From positions 15,058,245-15,122,244 of the forward strand of contig JAJEKV010000001.1 of the NCBI GenBank assembly GCA_021234155.1: DNA of 64,000 nucleotides, read 5' to 3'. This DNA is from Isoetes taiwanensis (Eukaryota > Streptophyta > Lycopodiopsida > Isoetales > Isoetaceae). Both the position numbers and the translations under genes were made by a program. Positions 35,323 to 45,978 of this stretch are shown in pieces (position 1 is the stretch's first letter; the number at the start of each line of letters is the position of its first letter). The notes below the pieces were generated by a model that worked only from the letters and a program-made list of their open reading frames with translations, made no database searches and had not been told where the DNA came from.

Positions 35323-38300
35323 ATGGACAGGTAAGCATGTAAAGTACATAGTACGTCTTTCTTTTGTTTTCTGATTTGCTTCTGTAGGCCAAAGTGTATT
35401 CCGGAATACACTTTGCCCTTCAAAGAGCAAAGTGTATTAGGAATACACTTTGCACTTCGCCGATGGGCAAAGTGTATTACGGACTTTGCCCATTCTGGCG
35501 AGAATGCAAAGTGTATTCGGAATACACTTTGCCCTTCAAATGAAGAGCAAAGTGTATTAGGAATACATTTTACTCTACGCTGAAGGGCAAAGTGTATTCG
35601 GAATACACTTTGCTCAAATCTCAGATGGGAAAAGTGTGTAGGAAGAATACACTTTTACTCTCGCTGAAGGGCAAAGTGTATTCCGGAATACATTTTGCTT
35701 GTAGTTTTGAGAACGCTTGCTTTTTTCACTAAAATAACACACTTTTTAGCTGCAACAGACAACTTTTTAAGATAAAAATTACTCTTTTGAGTCCAATTAA
35801 GGCACAAGAAATTGACTTAGACTGACAACATTTTAGCTTGTTTTCCTGTCTTTTTCTGGCCTTTAGGGCACAAGATTAGTAAATGTTATTCTGGAATACA
35901 AATTTCGTTTGAATTTCTGTCTTAACATGGTTGTTTTAAACGTTTCAGTGGCAGGGAAGAAGGAAGCAAGAGGGCATCAAAGAAACTTCAGAAGCCCAAG
36001 CGTCCACACCCTCAGAAGCACACCGCTGACACAGATGTGCCCGCTATTTATGAGAACTATCAAACGCTATGGTTCGTGACCAGGGGTGCAGATGGAAAAT
36101 ACAAACCTGCTTGACGTTTTTTGTATCGCCGTAAAAATTTTGGTAACAAAAAGGCGCCCGACTCGAGTTTGTTAACCTTGGGACAATAAAAGATGTCTCC
36201 GAGGTTGCCGGACAAGGAGGTCAGGTGGGGAGGCTATCCTTCAAGACCTCCCAAGGCTTCATTGTTGTGGACATCGCATTCTTTAAAATTGTCAGTGTGC
36301 AACCCACAAGCACTATACAAATTCTTTTTCACACTCTGGGACAAAGCGAAGGTTGTGTTCATGTATTAGGCGAGGTTTGTTTCCAAAGACAAGCGAGGAC
36401 TTTCCTGTCAGTGAGTCCGAGCAATCAGATGGAGAAAGATCACAATCACCACCTTCTGCTAGTTCTTCAGGGAGGTCATCAGATAAAGGTTCTGAGGAAG
36501 AAGAAGAGGAAGAACCCCCTGCGCGGCCAAAGAAACTTAGCAGGCCAAGACTTACCATAGCTGCCAAAGAACCAAAGAAGCGAAAAGTACAGCAGCTTGA
36601 AATCACAGAAGTCCCCGAGGGAAGCACAAAAAAACAAAAGGGAAAAGGAAAAGCTCCCGGGGTAGCAATAAAAGAAAAGAAAGTTGATAAGACCTCCGAA
36701 AGAATGGAGGTAATAAATGCAGAAAAATTTGTACAAGGGGTGATCTATCTTCCTGTAACTTGCATGAGGCTGCCCCCAAAGAATGAAGCTGGTGAAAGGC
36801 CGCTTCAGGTTCGTAAAATTTATGCCGACCACTTAAGGAACCTGAAGGATAGAATTAGGAGCAATCCTAATGCTCATGTGGCGCCAATAGTTGTCCTTGT
36901 TGACAGGGAGCAATGCAACACCCCCCAGGACTATGACAGAGAAAAAGCAGACACTTACACTCACTACGTCTTGGGAGGAAATCATAGCTTCAAGGCAAGA
37001 AGGCAGCTGTACAAGGAAAAAAATAACCCCGGTATCTCAGAGTCCCGTATGCGCGCCTCTCCGTGGTCTCACCAAGCGAAGAAGCAAAAATCGTTGCCAA
37101 CACACACAATGGCGACAACGAGTACAAATTAAAGATGAGCTTTGTCGACAAGATCCGGTTCATGCACGGGGAGTACATGATTTTTAAAGAAAAATATGGG
37201 GAAGACTTGAAGAAACCAGTACTCCTTAGAACCCGAAGGAAGCTCAGCGATGGAGTCTTTGCCTGAAGTACGACGAGGCTAACAAACGGCAGTCACTCAT
37301 ACCGCATGACAACTGGTTTCAATTAGCCTTTAGAGACGGCAGAGTAAGTTTCTTTTGTATTCTGGAATAACTTTCTTGCCCACCGACTCGACTGACCGTT
37401 TATTCTTGTCTTGATTTGGGACCTACAAAACGAGATATTTACCATGTTCGAGCGTGGTGAATTGAAAAGTAAAGGAAAGGTCTCAGAAAAGAAAAAAGGG
37501 TCTGATGTCCCAAAAAAAGAAATGACGATAACAGTGTGGAGAGAAATGCAGGGCTTCACTGACATGGACATACTAGAAAGGCTACTGCAGAAGGTCGTAG
37601 ACAAAGAATTTACTCTAGAAGAAATGTCCAAGGAACTGCACAGGTAACAACGACAGAACTTTAGTCTAAAGTGTATTCCAGAATACACATTCCCTTACAA
37701 GCCGAAGCCAAAGTGTATTCCGGAATACACTTTTTTTTGCTTTCGACAAAAGTGTAAAAGGAAAACTTTTGTATTCGAATACACTATACACTTTTAAACT
37801 TAAGGAATACACGTCGAAAGCAAAAGTGTATTCCGGAATACACTTTGGTTTCCTCTTCTTGGTGTTTTCGTTTTTCGAAAAGAAGTCTTATTTTGTTTCC
37901 TTGTTGTTGACTTCCAGCCAAAAAAACGTTATTACGTGCCAAACGTGTTTAATGGAGCAAATTGAGCGTGGGACAGGGGACGGTGCAAAGAGCTCTATCC
38001 CATTGCTACATCCGACGAGCGTATTATTCAATACGCTCCAAATTTTGAGGGCTGGGTACGTGTTTTTACTGTTTTTAGAGTTTTCCCTTTGTGTTGCATG
38101 AAGCTAACTTTAACCATTAACAGAGCAAGAAGAAGAACAAGGACCTGCCAGAAGGTTTTATGCACTGGTGCGAACGGCCCGAGAAGAGAGGACTCTAGCG
38201 GACGGCGTGTTGTGTAGATCTTTGAGCCGTCCGGACTACGAGAGGTTTTCTATGTTCGATCAAAATAATTTTTATTCTATCATTCATGGGGACTGCACTA

Positions 38301-39178
38301 AGTTGCCAGGAAGTATAAAGCCACAAGATTTTACATTGGTTATAGCAGACCTGCCATATGGTTTTAAGATGAAGGATAGCCGCTACGACGATCAGCCTTT
38401 TAAAAACTCAGAATTTAATGCTTTCGTCGATGGAATTAAGCAGGTTACCACAGCAAAACACTGGCGTCTTGTTGTGTTCCATTCAAGCATGCAGGCCGGC
38501 CTTGTGGAAGCTACTTTCAAGAACCACTTCGGTTCCCCTATGCAAGCCGGTTATGAAAACATGGTCTGGTGAGTCCTACAATCAAAAGTGCCGTTCATGT
38601 GTTCTTTCTTTCAAGTTTTTATTCATGGTTGCAATTGTAACCCGTCAGGGTCTATTCTGGAATACGTACTTACTATTCTGGAATACGATCTTGCAGGTAC
38701 AAAACTAATATTAACTACCATGGTGGAGGACCGAGGCTGCTGAGCAAGGTTGAGTATCTCCATGTAGCTTACTGGAGTTTCGACGGGAAGCGTACCATGG
38801 AGCACTTCAACACTGCAACCTGCCAGAATTTTTCTAATGTCCTAGAGTTCCCAGCAGTATTACAGAAGCTCCAGGACCCAAGTGCACAAGGCAGAATTGT
38901 AAATCATTATCAGAAGCCACAGAAGCTAATCAACCATATTCTGGACATGTTCTCACGTCCAGGAGATTGGGTCCTTGATGCTTTCTCTGGCTCTGGTACA
39001 ACAATAGCATGTGCACTTAAAAAGGGCCGTAATTGTGTTGCTGTTGACATTGATAAAGAGGCTGTAGACTTCATCAAGATGAGGTTGTCTGCTCTACCAA
39101 CTCTACCAGATGAAAATCAAGAGTTAGGAGCTAAATCATCATCAGATTTTGCCAAGATGACATCCTACGAGATCTGAC
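35323..39178 (+). CDS. ParB-like domain plus permuted amino-DNA methyltransferase, intron-containing
   Basis: Likely transfers methyl groups from SAM to an exocyclic amino group of DNA (N4-cytosine or N6-adenine). Proposed exons: ATG mini-exon 35323-35330; 35949 to about 36113 or beyond (joins in phase as MDSGREEGSKRASKKL); about 36353-37343; about 37422-37643; 37918 to about 38055; about 38124-38568; 38697-39178. GT/AG pairs are visible at 35331/35948, 37644/37917 and 38569/38696. Order of parts: basic N-terminus, acidic low-complexity stretch, ParB-like domain, linker, motif IV DLPYG (38347-38361), C-terminal motif I FSGSGTT (38983-39003). This permuted order is class beta. Frame changes near 36113, 36180, 36345, 37040, 37990 and 38190 interrupt it, so it may be decayed or misread. 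AATAAA-like signals follow at about 39430. Confidence 0.7.
35390..35705. repeat. Tandem palindrome array in intron 1
   Basis: About eight units at roughly 40-bp spacing (starts near 35396, 35429, 35472, 35510, 35552, 35594, 35634, 35677) each contain a long palindrome. Its core is GTGTATTCCGGAATACAC, flanked by GCAAA on one side and TTTGC on the other. Some units are shortened at the centre (TATTAGGAATA, TATTCGGAATA). The array lies wholly inside the proposed first intron. It can form hairpins of up to 16 bp per stem and could bind a dimeric protein. Confidence 0.9.
36353..37343 (+). CDS. ParB/Srx-like domain exon of the methyltransferase gene
   Basis: A 259-codon frame opens with an acidic Ser/Glu run (residues about 20-55) and Lys-rich text, then the ParB-like core. 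The core includes VRKIYADHLRNLKDRI, then APIVVLVD, then YVLGGNHSFKARRQLYKE (a GxHR-like motif as GGNHS). After a one-base frame change near 37040 the domain continues as YARLSVVSPSEEAKIVANTH, NGDNE. These match the order of the ParB N-terminal fold (GGxHR motif, then LSxEEA...AxxHN). In bacteria and phages this domain binds or cuts DNA and is often fused to methyltransferases. Exon end 37343 is followed by GTAAGT. Confidence 0.75.
37660..37850. repeat. Second palindrome cluster in methyltransferase intron
   Basis: GTGTATTCCAGAATACAC (about 37671), GTGTATTCCGGAATACAC (about 37714 and 37830) and a collapsed TGTATTCGAATACA (about 37771) sit inside the intron 37644-37917. Single shorter copies (TATTCTGGAATA) occur in the introns at about 37361, 38651 and 38675 and upstream at about 35889. 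Confidence 0.9.
38124..39178 (+). CDS. Methyltransferase catalytic exons
   Basis: The first exon has FTLVIADLPYGFKMKD, the motif IV catalytic loop. The usual motifs are DPPY for adenine and SPPY/W for cytosine, so DLPY is a variant and the substrate cannot be read from it. The exon ends TG|GTGAGT at 38568 and joins 38697 in phase (GYENMVW then YKTNINYHGGG). The second exon runs open to TGA at 39178 and holds HYQKPQKLINHILDMFSRPG, VLDAFSGSGTT and VAVDIDKEAVDF (SAM-binding motifs X-I-II). This is a clean match to PF01555-type N6/N4 methyltransferases. The exon pair is intact and in frame. Confidence 0.85.
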
Positions 39179-39672
39179 CTCCTTTTACAAGCTCTCACGG
39201 AAGATGAAGCTACCTTTGCGAGCTCAAAGAAGTAGCTCTAGCTACTATTCTGAAGAGGCGTTGACACCAGCAAAGATCAAACAGTGCCAAAGGAGCAAAC
39301 TGAAGAGAAAGAAAAAGGTGAGACGAGCAAACCACACACTGAGGACTTCGATTTAGACCTCTGAGTTTTCGTTTGCTATATTATTTATTATTGGCTGCAA
39401 AATACTGCCATACTTACTGTACTGAAAGAAATTAATAAAAAAAAGTTTTACTTTTAACGTATTTTGGATGTCTTCGACTTCTTAGTAATGTTTCTGGTGT
39501 ATTAGTGTCTGCAATTCTGCCATTTTCAAGTGCTCCTTTCTACAAATGCGAGATTATCATTTTAAAGGGCCCCAAAATGCATGATATAATATTTTGTTCC
39601 ACTTAAAATCCCAAGCTTCTTTTGAAAATGATCATTTTTTCAATCTTGGTGTTTTTTTTAAGGGAATCTTTG

Positions 39673-39700
39673 AAACGGGAGTGATGCAACACTCCCGTTT
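39673..39700. repeat. Subterminal hairpin of the transposon
   Basis: AAACGGGAGT and ACTCCCGTTT form a perfect 10-bp stem around an 8-base loop. The outer arm overlaps the right terminal inverted repeat. The left end shows no matching hairpin, but has the palindrome at 31487-31500. Confidence 0.85.
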
Positions 39701-39717
39701 AATTTGCAATCCTGTTC
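39692..39717 (-). repeat. Right terminal inverted repeat
   Basis: Read on the minus strand it begins GAACAGGATTGC and ends ATTAAACGGGAG. It pairs with 31439-31464. The LINE endonuclease resumes immediately outside, at 39718. Confidence 0.85.
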
Positions 39718-41403
39718 CTGGTAGAACTTAGAGCCTGCATGGGGAATGTAGCAGCTAGCAAGAAACAATGGGACATGACCAGGCTCTAATACCATTACCC
39801 ACATGTAGCGGTTAAATGCATCAGACTTCTGAAGTGTGATCTTGCATGCTAAGGCATCCCTAAAGTAGCAAGCCACTCCACCGTACCCGCGTCTGCCATG
39901 GCGCTCATTAGCAAGTGAGAAATGCTGATATCCTCGAATGTCTGGCAATCGATGCCCTTCATACTCCCATGTCTCCTGCAGGAAGACGATGTCCATGTCT
40001 GCATCGCGATCCCATCAAGCCCGCGCCCATACGCCACGAAGCCCCTACAATTCGGGAAACAATGCGAAGACACTTTCCCTATCTTTGAATGCATTTGTGG
40101 ACCCATCTCGAGTGCCCGAGGGACGCCGGGCTGTGGTTGGAATAACTCGGGCAGCCTGCTCATGGGACCCTGATGGATGTGCTGCAGTTGTGGAAGGCCT
40201 CAATCTGCCCTCTCCCTGGCCCCGCACGGGTGCGATGCCCCCGGACCGCTCGCCCCTGCTGACGCCACTTTGTTTCGGGGAGTCTTTGCCGCCTCCGAAT
40301 CGGAGGAGGCACATATACCTTCATCTTGCCATTAACTAAACCAGCAGCCCCTCCAGCTTGTCGAATCTCTCTTATCTTGACCAACTCTTGGCTTCTTTCC
40401 CGTTGTTGTAGTGGCGTGAGATCCAGATCCAGGTATATGGACGTACCTTTCAAGCGACTGGTGCGGTGCAACAACAAAGATTTTGCCTCCCAATCCAAGA
40501 CTGCAAACTTAACTAGCCGAGGCTTCATGTTCGGTCCTCCGACCGTGATTGGACTCTTGATAACCAAATACTGTAATTGGAGCTTTGCAAGTACCAGGGT
40601 GGTAAGCTTACCTGGCAAATCCTCGCCTTGCTCCTCCGGCAATCCCCGCACAATAAGGTTGAGGCGGCGTGCCTGGATGTCTTGCTCCTCACGAAGTACC
40701 CGCCTGATTCCCTGAGCCACCTTGGCCTCTGGCATGGGGGGTGCTGGTGCAGACGACTGTGGTGCACTACGGACTCGTTGCACCTCCATTCGGAGGTCCT
40801 GTATCTCTTGCTGTAAGTGGGCCATATGGTTCTCTATATGTGAGCATCTTCCTGACATCTCCTGCCTGTCTGCCTTTGCTTCATCAAGGAATTGGAGCCT
40901 CCCCCGCACCGCTTCCACATCCTTTTCCTTAGCATCTATCCGACCAGCCATGCTTGTGACTTGTACAATCTGCTGTAGCAACCCCTTCATGTCAGCCCGT
41001 GCTTGCGCCATGTCTTCTATCCACTACTGGTGGACCTTATCCAAGCGGTGCCCCATCTCCGTGACTAGCTGCGTTGTTGCTTGTATCTTCCCTCTTATCT
41101 GGTCATGAGCCTTTTGGGCTCCCCTGCAATCATAATCCCCGAGCCGAACTTCCACAAAGGAAATTCGCTCCTTCTGTTGGAGAAGCTGCTTCTTGAGCGC
41201 AGCCCCTGGGTGATGCCTCCAAGCTTGCCAGCTTAGCCTGGAGGGAACCGGCCTATTCCTGTACAACCCTGATTGCCTCAGCCTGTGATACCTGCTCTGA
41301 TGGGGACGAGGTATCCAAATTGCGGGCTCTTTTCTTCAACGCATGCATGCTGTCAGGGGTTGCCATAGAGGGCCGGGACTGTCAGGTGGATTCCGTCGAC
41401 TAA
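39718..41403 (-). pseudogene. LINE 5' part: 5' region, ORF1 and endonuclease start
   Basis: Minus strand. ORF1 start MATPDSMHALKKRARNLDTS is near 41370, followed by a stop and a frame change near 41266. A 283-codon open frame follows at 40160-41011 with coiled coil, RRLNLIVRGLPEEQGEDLPG and TSIYLDLDLTPLQQRERSQ. This is an L1-type ORF1 (coiled coil, RRM, C-terminal domain), the best preserved ORF1 in the window. The EN N-terminus (MDIVFLQETWEYEGHRLPDI) runs 39996 to about 39718, where the transposon interrupts it. The LINE continues at 31438. It is the only copy with the true ORF1 N-terminus. Confidence 0.85.
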
Positions 41404-44293
41404 AACAGAGGAAACACCATACAAATCATACATTGACGGAAAGCCTATTCGATAAGCTTTCCAACGAGCCCAAGAACACCTGAATCTGACACCGAAATCC
41501 CGAGTTATGAGCAAAAGAGCAGGGCTGAAACCCTAAGCGCCAGCATGAGCGCCCGAATCAAGTGACAATTCTAACTAATAACTAGGTCATTAATTCCTTA
41601 CTATTCTACTTGAATTGTGAGCTTATAAATTCAAGAGCAACGTCATTGTTAACTCCTCCTTACTAAATCTATGTGACCCCTCGTCAACTTCAATATGGTC
41701 CCAACAATATTTAGCACAACAACTGCCTTCTACATGTGATTTGTTAGAAACAAACTAGAAAGCAGATTAGGGCATTTGCCACAACCATAGGTCTCAAAAA
41801 TAAACATTGAACTCAAGTGCTACCGTGCTAAAAGAAAGATGTTCGTTCCAAATCGCACATCATTCTATATTCAAGCATTATATGAATAAACAATGTCTTC
41901 AAAACAAAATGAATCAAAAGCTCAATGTCCAGGAAGAAATTGCTAAATACTTTATAATCGAATAGCACAACCACAACAATGCAAAACTTTTCACACACAT
42001 ATTACACCTACATCCAAAATGGAAACTCATAAATGCTATTCTATTCTCACCATCTTGGTTCTCAATTTTTTTTTTTGCACAATTAGCACATCTCCTGCTG
42101 CATCTAGCCCAACCTACTAGCAACATACTTGCACTCCATTCCTACTGGAAATAACCAGAAATATTGCTATTTTTAGCAAACAGTTTTCCTGCTATTTCCA
42201 AACTATAATGCGAAATTTCAGATTTACATGGTAGGTTATGAGTTCCGGGGAATTTCTCGAACCAAGCTCACCGTGTAATTCGACCAAACAAACAAGGCAA
42301 ATGCCAAACATGCGATAACCTAACCAACTATGCAACCAATCCAACTCAATCCATTCTCCAAGCCTGTGTTACTGCTAGTTTATTTTCAATGGTTCCTTGT
42401 CCATAATTCTTTCTCAAGTTGTCCACTATTGGTACACCCCATATCAGAGAATCAAAACCTTTTGACTGGCCCTAATTTTAAACACTCCTGGTGCTAATAA
42501 CAGGGGCCAGGCAGGATCAAAAAGTGCTCGAGGATTACTGGTTGGAGTTCTTATTTTCTGATTGACTCTTTTGCATGTCAGGAAAAAAAATTAGTAGCAA
42601 AAATAGAGTTTATATGTAAAATCCGGTATTTTTTAGTAGTAGGGTTCGAAAAATATTTGAGATATAACCAGGAAGTTTGCCTGTGTATGTTAGTATGTAT
42701 CGGATTTCCTATATACTAAAGCTCAAATATACCGAATTTTCTAAATATATATAAAGATTATAGGCTCTTTCATTAAATTGACACATAGCTCTTCTATTTT
42801 TTCTGGGTACAACTTATATCGGTTGAATTATTATAGGGGTTATGACACGTTGAATCTGGAGTTGACAGGTGTTGCTTTTTTTTTTCCTGAATACACTTTT
42901 CCGGCATGATCTTTGGTGAATGTTTTTCATCTCTGAGCTGCGTGGGATTGACCACATTCTCTATATGCATACAATTAAAATTTTACAAATATTAAATGGT
43001 CGGGAGCAAGGAAATTTGGGTCAGTAGATCCACGAGATTAGAAATGATGAGCAAAATTTTATTTGGCCTATGGCAGACAAGCCATGATTCGCCCTCTCGC
43101 TGCCTTGCTCTGATAATCACAATGCAAATATCAGAATCCTTGGAAATAGAGTACTTTGTCAAGGCTAAGATTTGGGCTCTAAGGAAAAATGCAGATCCGT
43201 GTTGCAGAAGCATATCATGTTTGAGCTTATTGGGATCGCCCCACATAAAAGAAAAACACCATTCTTTTGGTCTGGTTATAGCTAACTCTTCCTGCAATCG
43301 ACCGATCAAATAATGAACGCCCATATTGAATTGACCTATCAGAGGACACACTTACTGCCTTCTATTTTGCATTACTTTCTCAAGTTGGAATCACAGCAGA
43401 GGGCATCTGCTGCGAAAGACTCTGAGTTTCGGTATGGCCATTTTCTCTGTGGCAATTTCCAATCTTGCTGATTTCCAGAACGAAATTCCGGATCTTGCAA
43501 TGGCCGATTTCCAGAATGAATAATGCGGAGGCATGGATTGACAGAATTGTGCAGAGGCATGGATTGAACGAATGGTGCAAAGGCATGAATTGATAGCTTT
43601 GACAGAACAGCACCGCTGGCCTTTGTAGTTGTTAGGGATACCGAGAGACGATATCCTATTTTTCTAATGTATTTAGAGTTTTGGGATCGTTGTTTTTTTC
43701 ATAATGAATTTATTTAATGGTTCCAACCATTGTTTCTTTTTAACTCTTACCTCATGGTATCCAATGTCTAAAGACTATTGTTCCTTGGTACCTTGGTACC
43801 CCAATGCTTCATTTCTTTTCTCCTATCATGTCCATGGCTTCTCCCTTGGTCCTCGATGAACCTAATAACCCACTCTTAGAAAACAATAATGCCTAGCTAA
43901 TGGATAAGCATAATAACCCACCTCTAAGAAACAATATTGCTTACCTAGGGAAATATAAATCCATAGTCTATCTTTCTTGCATTGAATGCATGAGCCATAT
44001 AGAAGCCAAAGATTCTAAAGGCTATACCACAACAATGCTCTCAAACTAATTGTCTTTGATACTAAGACTTCCTCGCAATATCTTGAATAATCACGTTCAA
44101 AGGTTCAAATAGCATAGGTTTAAATACTATGCCACAAATATCCCCAAATGCAAGGGAGTTGGGAAAGAGAAATGTTCTCTGCTTTTGCTACCATTTTTTT
44201 CCGGGCGTGCAAAAGCATCAACCAGAAAATAAGAAGTCCAACCGGTAATCCTCAAGCATAACCCCCACTTTTTCGATCCCTAGCCAGGCTGCA
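41404..44293. other. Spacer without recognised gene
   Basis: The first 200 bp may be the LINE 5' untranslated region. A minus-strand frame at 42992-43351 (119 codons, with GRLQEELAITRPKEWCFSFM) has protein-like composition but no family I recognise. At about 43510-43600 there is a three-unit 27-bp repeat containing GAGGCATGGATTGA. The rest is AT-rich with nothing supportable. Confidence 0.4.
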
Positions 44294-45978
44294 ATGGCGC
44301 TGCCAAGCATTGTATCAGTTGCACCCTCGTCTTCCGTGTTCGATCCGTTTCAAGACTTGGAGCAGCTTCAACTTCTCAAATTACAGGGACGAGACAAGCT
44401 TAATCGCCCTATTCTCAGAGTTGTGGGCAAGTTCTTACCAGGTGAGACACACCTTAGCAGGCACAATATTCTGTAAAATACATTATCAAAATAACTCTTG
44501 CCTGCTGTCATTAGCTTAACATATCGAGGGCTAGCAGGAAAGGATCCACACATTAGATATGCTTGTCAGGTTATGACCATTGTTGAGCAAGATTTCACTA
44601 AATCATATACACTGTAACTTAATTTCATGTATTAGTGCTAAACTAGTGCTAAACTGATTGATGCAATAATACACTGCACCTAATTGCATTGTATTCGTGC
44701 TAAACTGATTGATGCAATAATACACTGTAACTTAATTTCATTGTACGTCTTAGTTTCTGACTGATTGATGCAATAATACTACAAATGATCGTCTTATTGC
44801 ATGCTTTATTTATGTATCAGGTCTCAATGAAGGAAATGTGGTAAAGGGAATCTGTTACTTGGCTTCAGAACCAAATGACCACTGCTTGGACATCAAATAA
44901 TTTCTAGAATAACTGCATGGACCATCAACTGATTTTGAAAATAAAAGTTTGTAGAAAGGCCTATTGCACAAATCACACAATATGATCAGACTATGTTTAT
45001 GATTTCACTGGTGATCAACCAAGTGAGGGTTTTCAGGCTACTTACGGTGAGACCCAAGGATTCATTTTACAGCCAGGCATCATTATAAAAAGTAAGATAT
45101 ACCCCACACGAGAATAACGAAAAACTGGTATATTGTAGGAGCCTGAGGCATATATTTGACTGCTATGCTTTTTGAAGTCCTTAAAATTATATGGCAGACC
45201 TTATACACTCGGGGGTGCCCACAGTCCTTGTAATTGGAAATATTTGCCCTCTCCTCCCTCAGATTTTTAAGAACAGTTAACGAACATCTGAGTGTTACTG
45301 CATAAGTACTGTTAGTATATGCTTACGGAATGTTACTGCATAAGTACTGTTAGTATGTGCTCCTAATTAAGAAATGTTGCAGCAACTGTAATTGACAAAG
45401 AAAGGCTGAAGAATTATGTCTTGCACAAGATCAGTAACGAGTTCGAACACACTAAATTTGCAATTCTTTATCTACATACCGCGGTTCAACGAAGTGAGAA
45501 CTCACCAGGAATCCTTACATTGTGGCACATTTATGAGGCACTATCAGCAAGAGTAAAGAGTAATCTAGAGGTAGTGTATTATGTACATCCTGGATTGATA
45601 TCACGGCTACTTTTTGCTACATTTGGACGATTCTTTTTATCTGATGGGTATGTATTTGCTTTTGCTTCAATTTACTCTATTTTATCCGATGGGTATGTGT
45701 TTTCTATTACGTGAGTTTACTCTATATATCTTCATCTCGCTTGTTCTGAGGACTAATTAATGTGCAGGCTGTATTCCAAGTTGAAGTACATCAGCAGAAT
45801 TGAATTTCTTTGGAATTACATGCAGCAAGAAGAAGTCAACATTCCAGATTTTGTGGTTGAGCATGATCATGAACTTGAAGACAATCCTTTGAAAGATTAT
45901 GGCCTAAGTGCAGATCTTCGTACCCCTAACCATGGTTCTGAGTTTCGTAGAACACCATATAGTTCTGGCATATATTAA
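44294..45978 (+). CDS. CRAL-TRIO (Sec14-like) domain protein, three exons
   Basis: Exons 44294-44441, 45383-45647 and 45768-45978 have GT/AG boundaries and join in phase to 208 codons including the stop (207 residues). The start is ATG in GCAATGGCG. The protein begins MALPSIVSVAPSSSVFDPFQ, then GRDKLNRPILRVVGKFLPA (the domain entry), VIDKERLKNYVLHKI, a FAILYLHTAVQ strand, LEVVYYVHPGLISRLLFATF (the typical Sec14-like helix region) and an acidic C-terminus. Length and order fit the short plant GDAP2-like/divergent CRAL-TRIO family, which binds small lipids; the ligand here is unknown. The first intron is long (about 940 bp) and contains a short tandem repeat near 44640-44780. This is the only gene in the window that reads without defects. 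Confidence 0.88.

Larger units (their letters stand above)
31439..39717. mobile_element. 8.28-kb TIR transposon with DUF7869-type gene and ParB-methyltransferase gene
   Basis: Both ends carry a 26-bp imperfect inverted repeat (31439-31464 and 39692-39717, 22 of 26 matching), starting GAACARGATTGC and ending in CGGGAG. It splits a LINE endonuclease between the codons for SKFYQ and VHDA; the uninterrupted paralogue is at about 24663-24670. The target duplication cannot be read securely (at most 2-3 bases). Inside are two divergent genes separated by about 320 bp, plus an array of long palindromes. The minus-strand DUF7869-like gene is the best candidate transposase. The plus-strand gene encodes a DNA amino-methyltransferase. 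I know no named element with this content; assignment as a transposon rests on TIRs plus the empty site. Confidence 0.8.

Noticed and set aside
35390-35705. CRISPR-like array
   Set aside because: The regular 40-bp spacing comes from abutting palindromes without unique spacers, and the locus is eukaryotic with introns.
36313-36832. Minus-strand frames (104 and 117 codons) opposite the ParB exon
   Set aside because: They are mirror images of Lys/Glu/Ser-rich plus-strand coding (poly-Phe and poly-Ser text) and lack motifs.
42992-43351. Minus-strand 119-codon frame as a gene
   Set aside because: Composition is plausible, but no family, start context, splice partner or repeat copy supports it.
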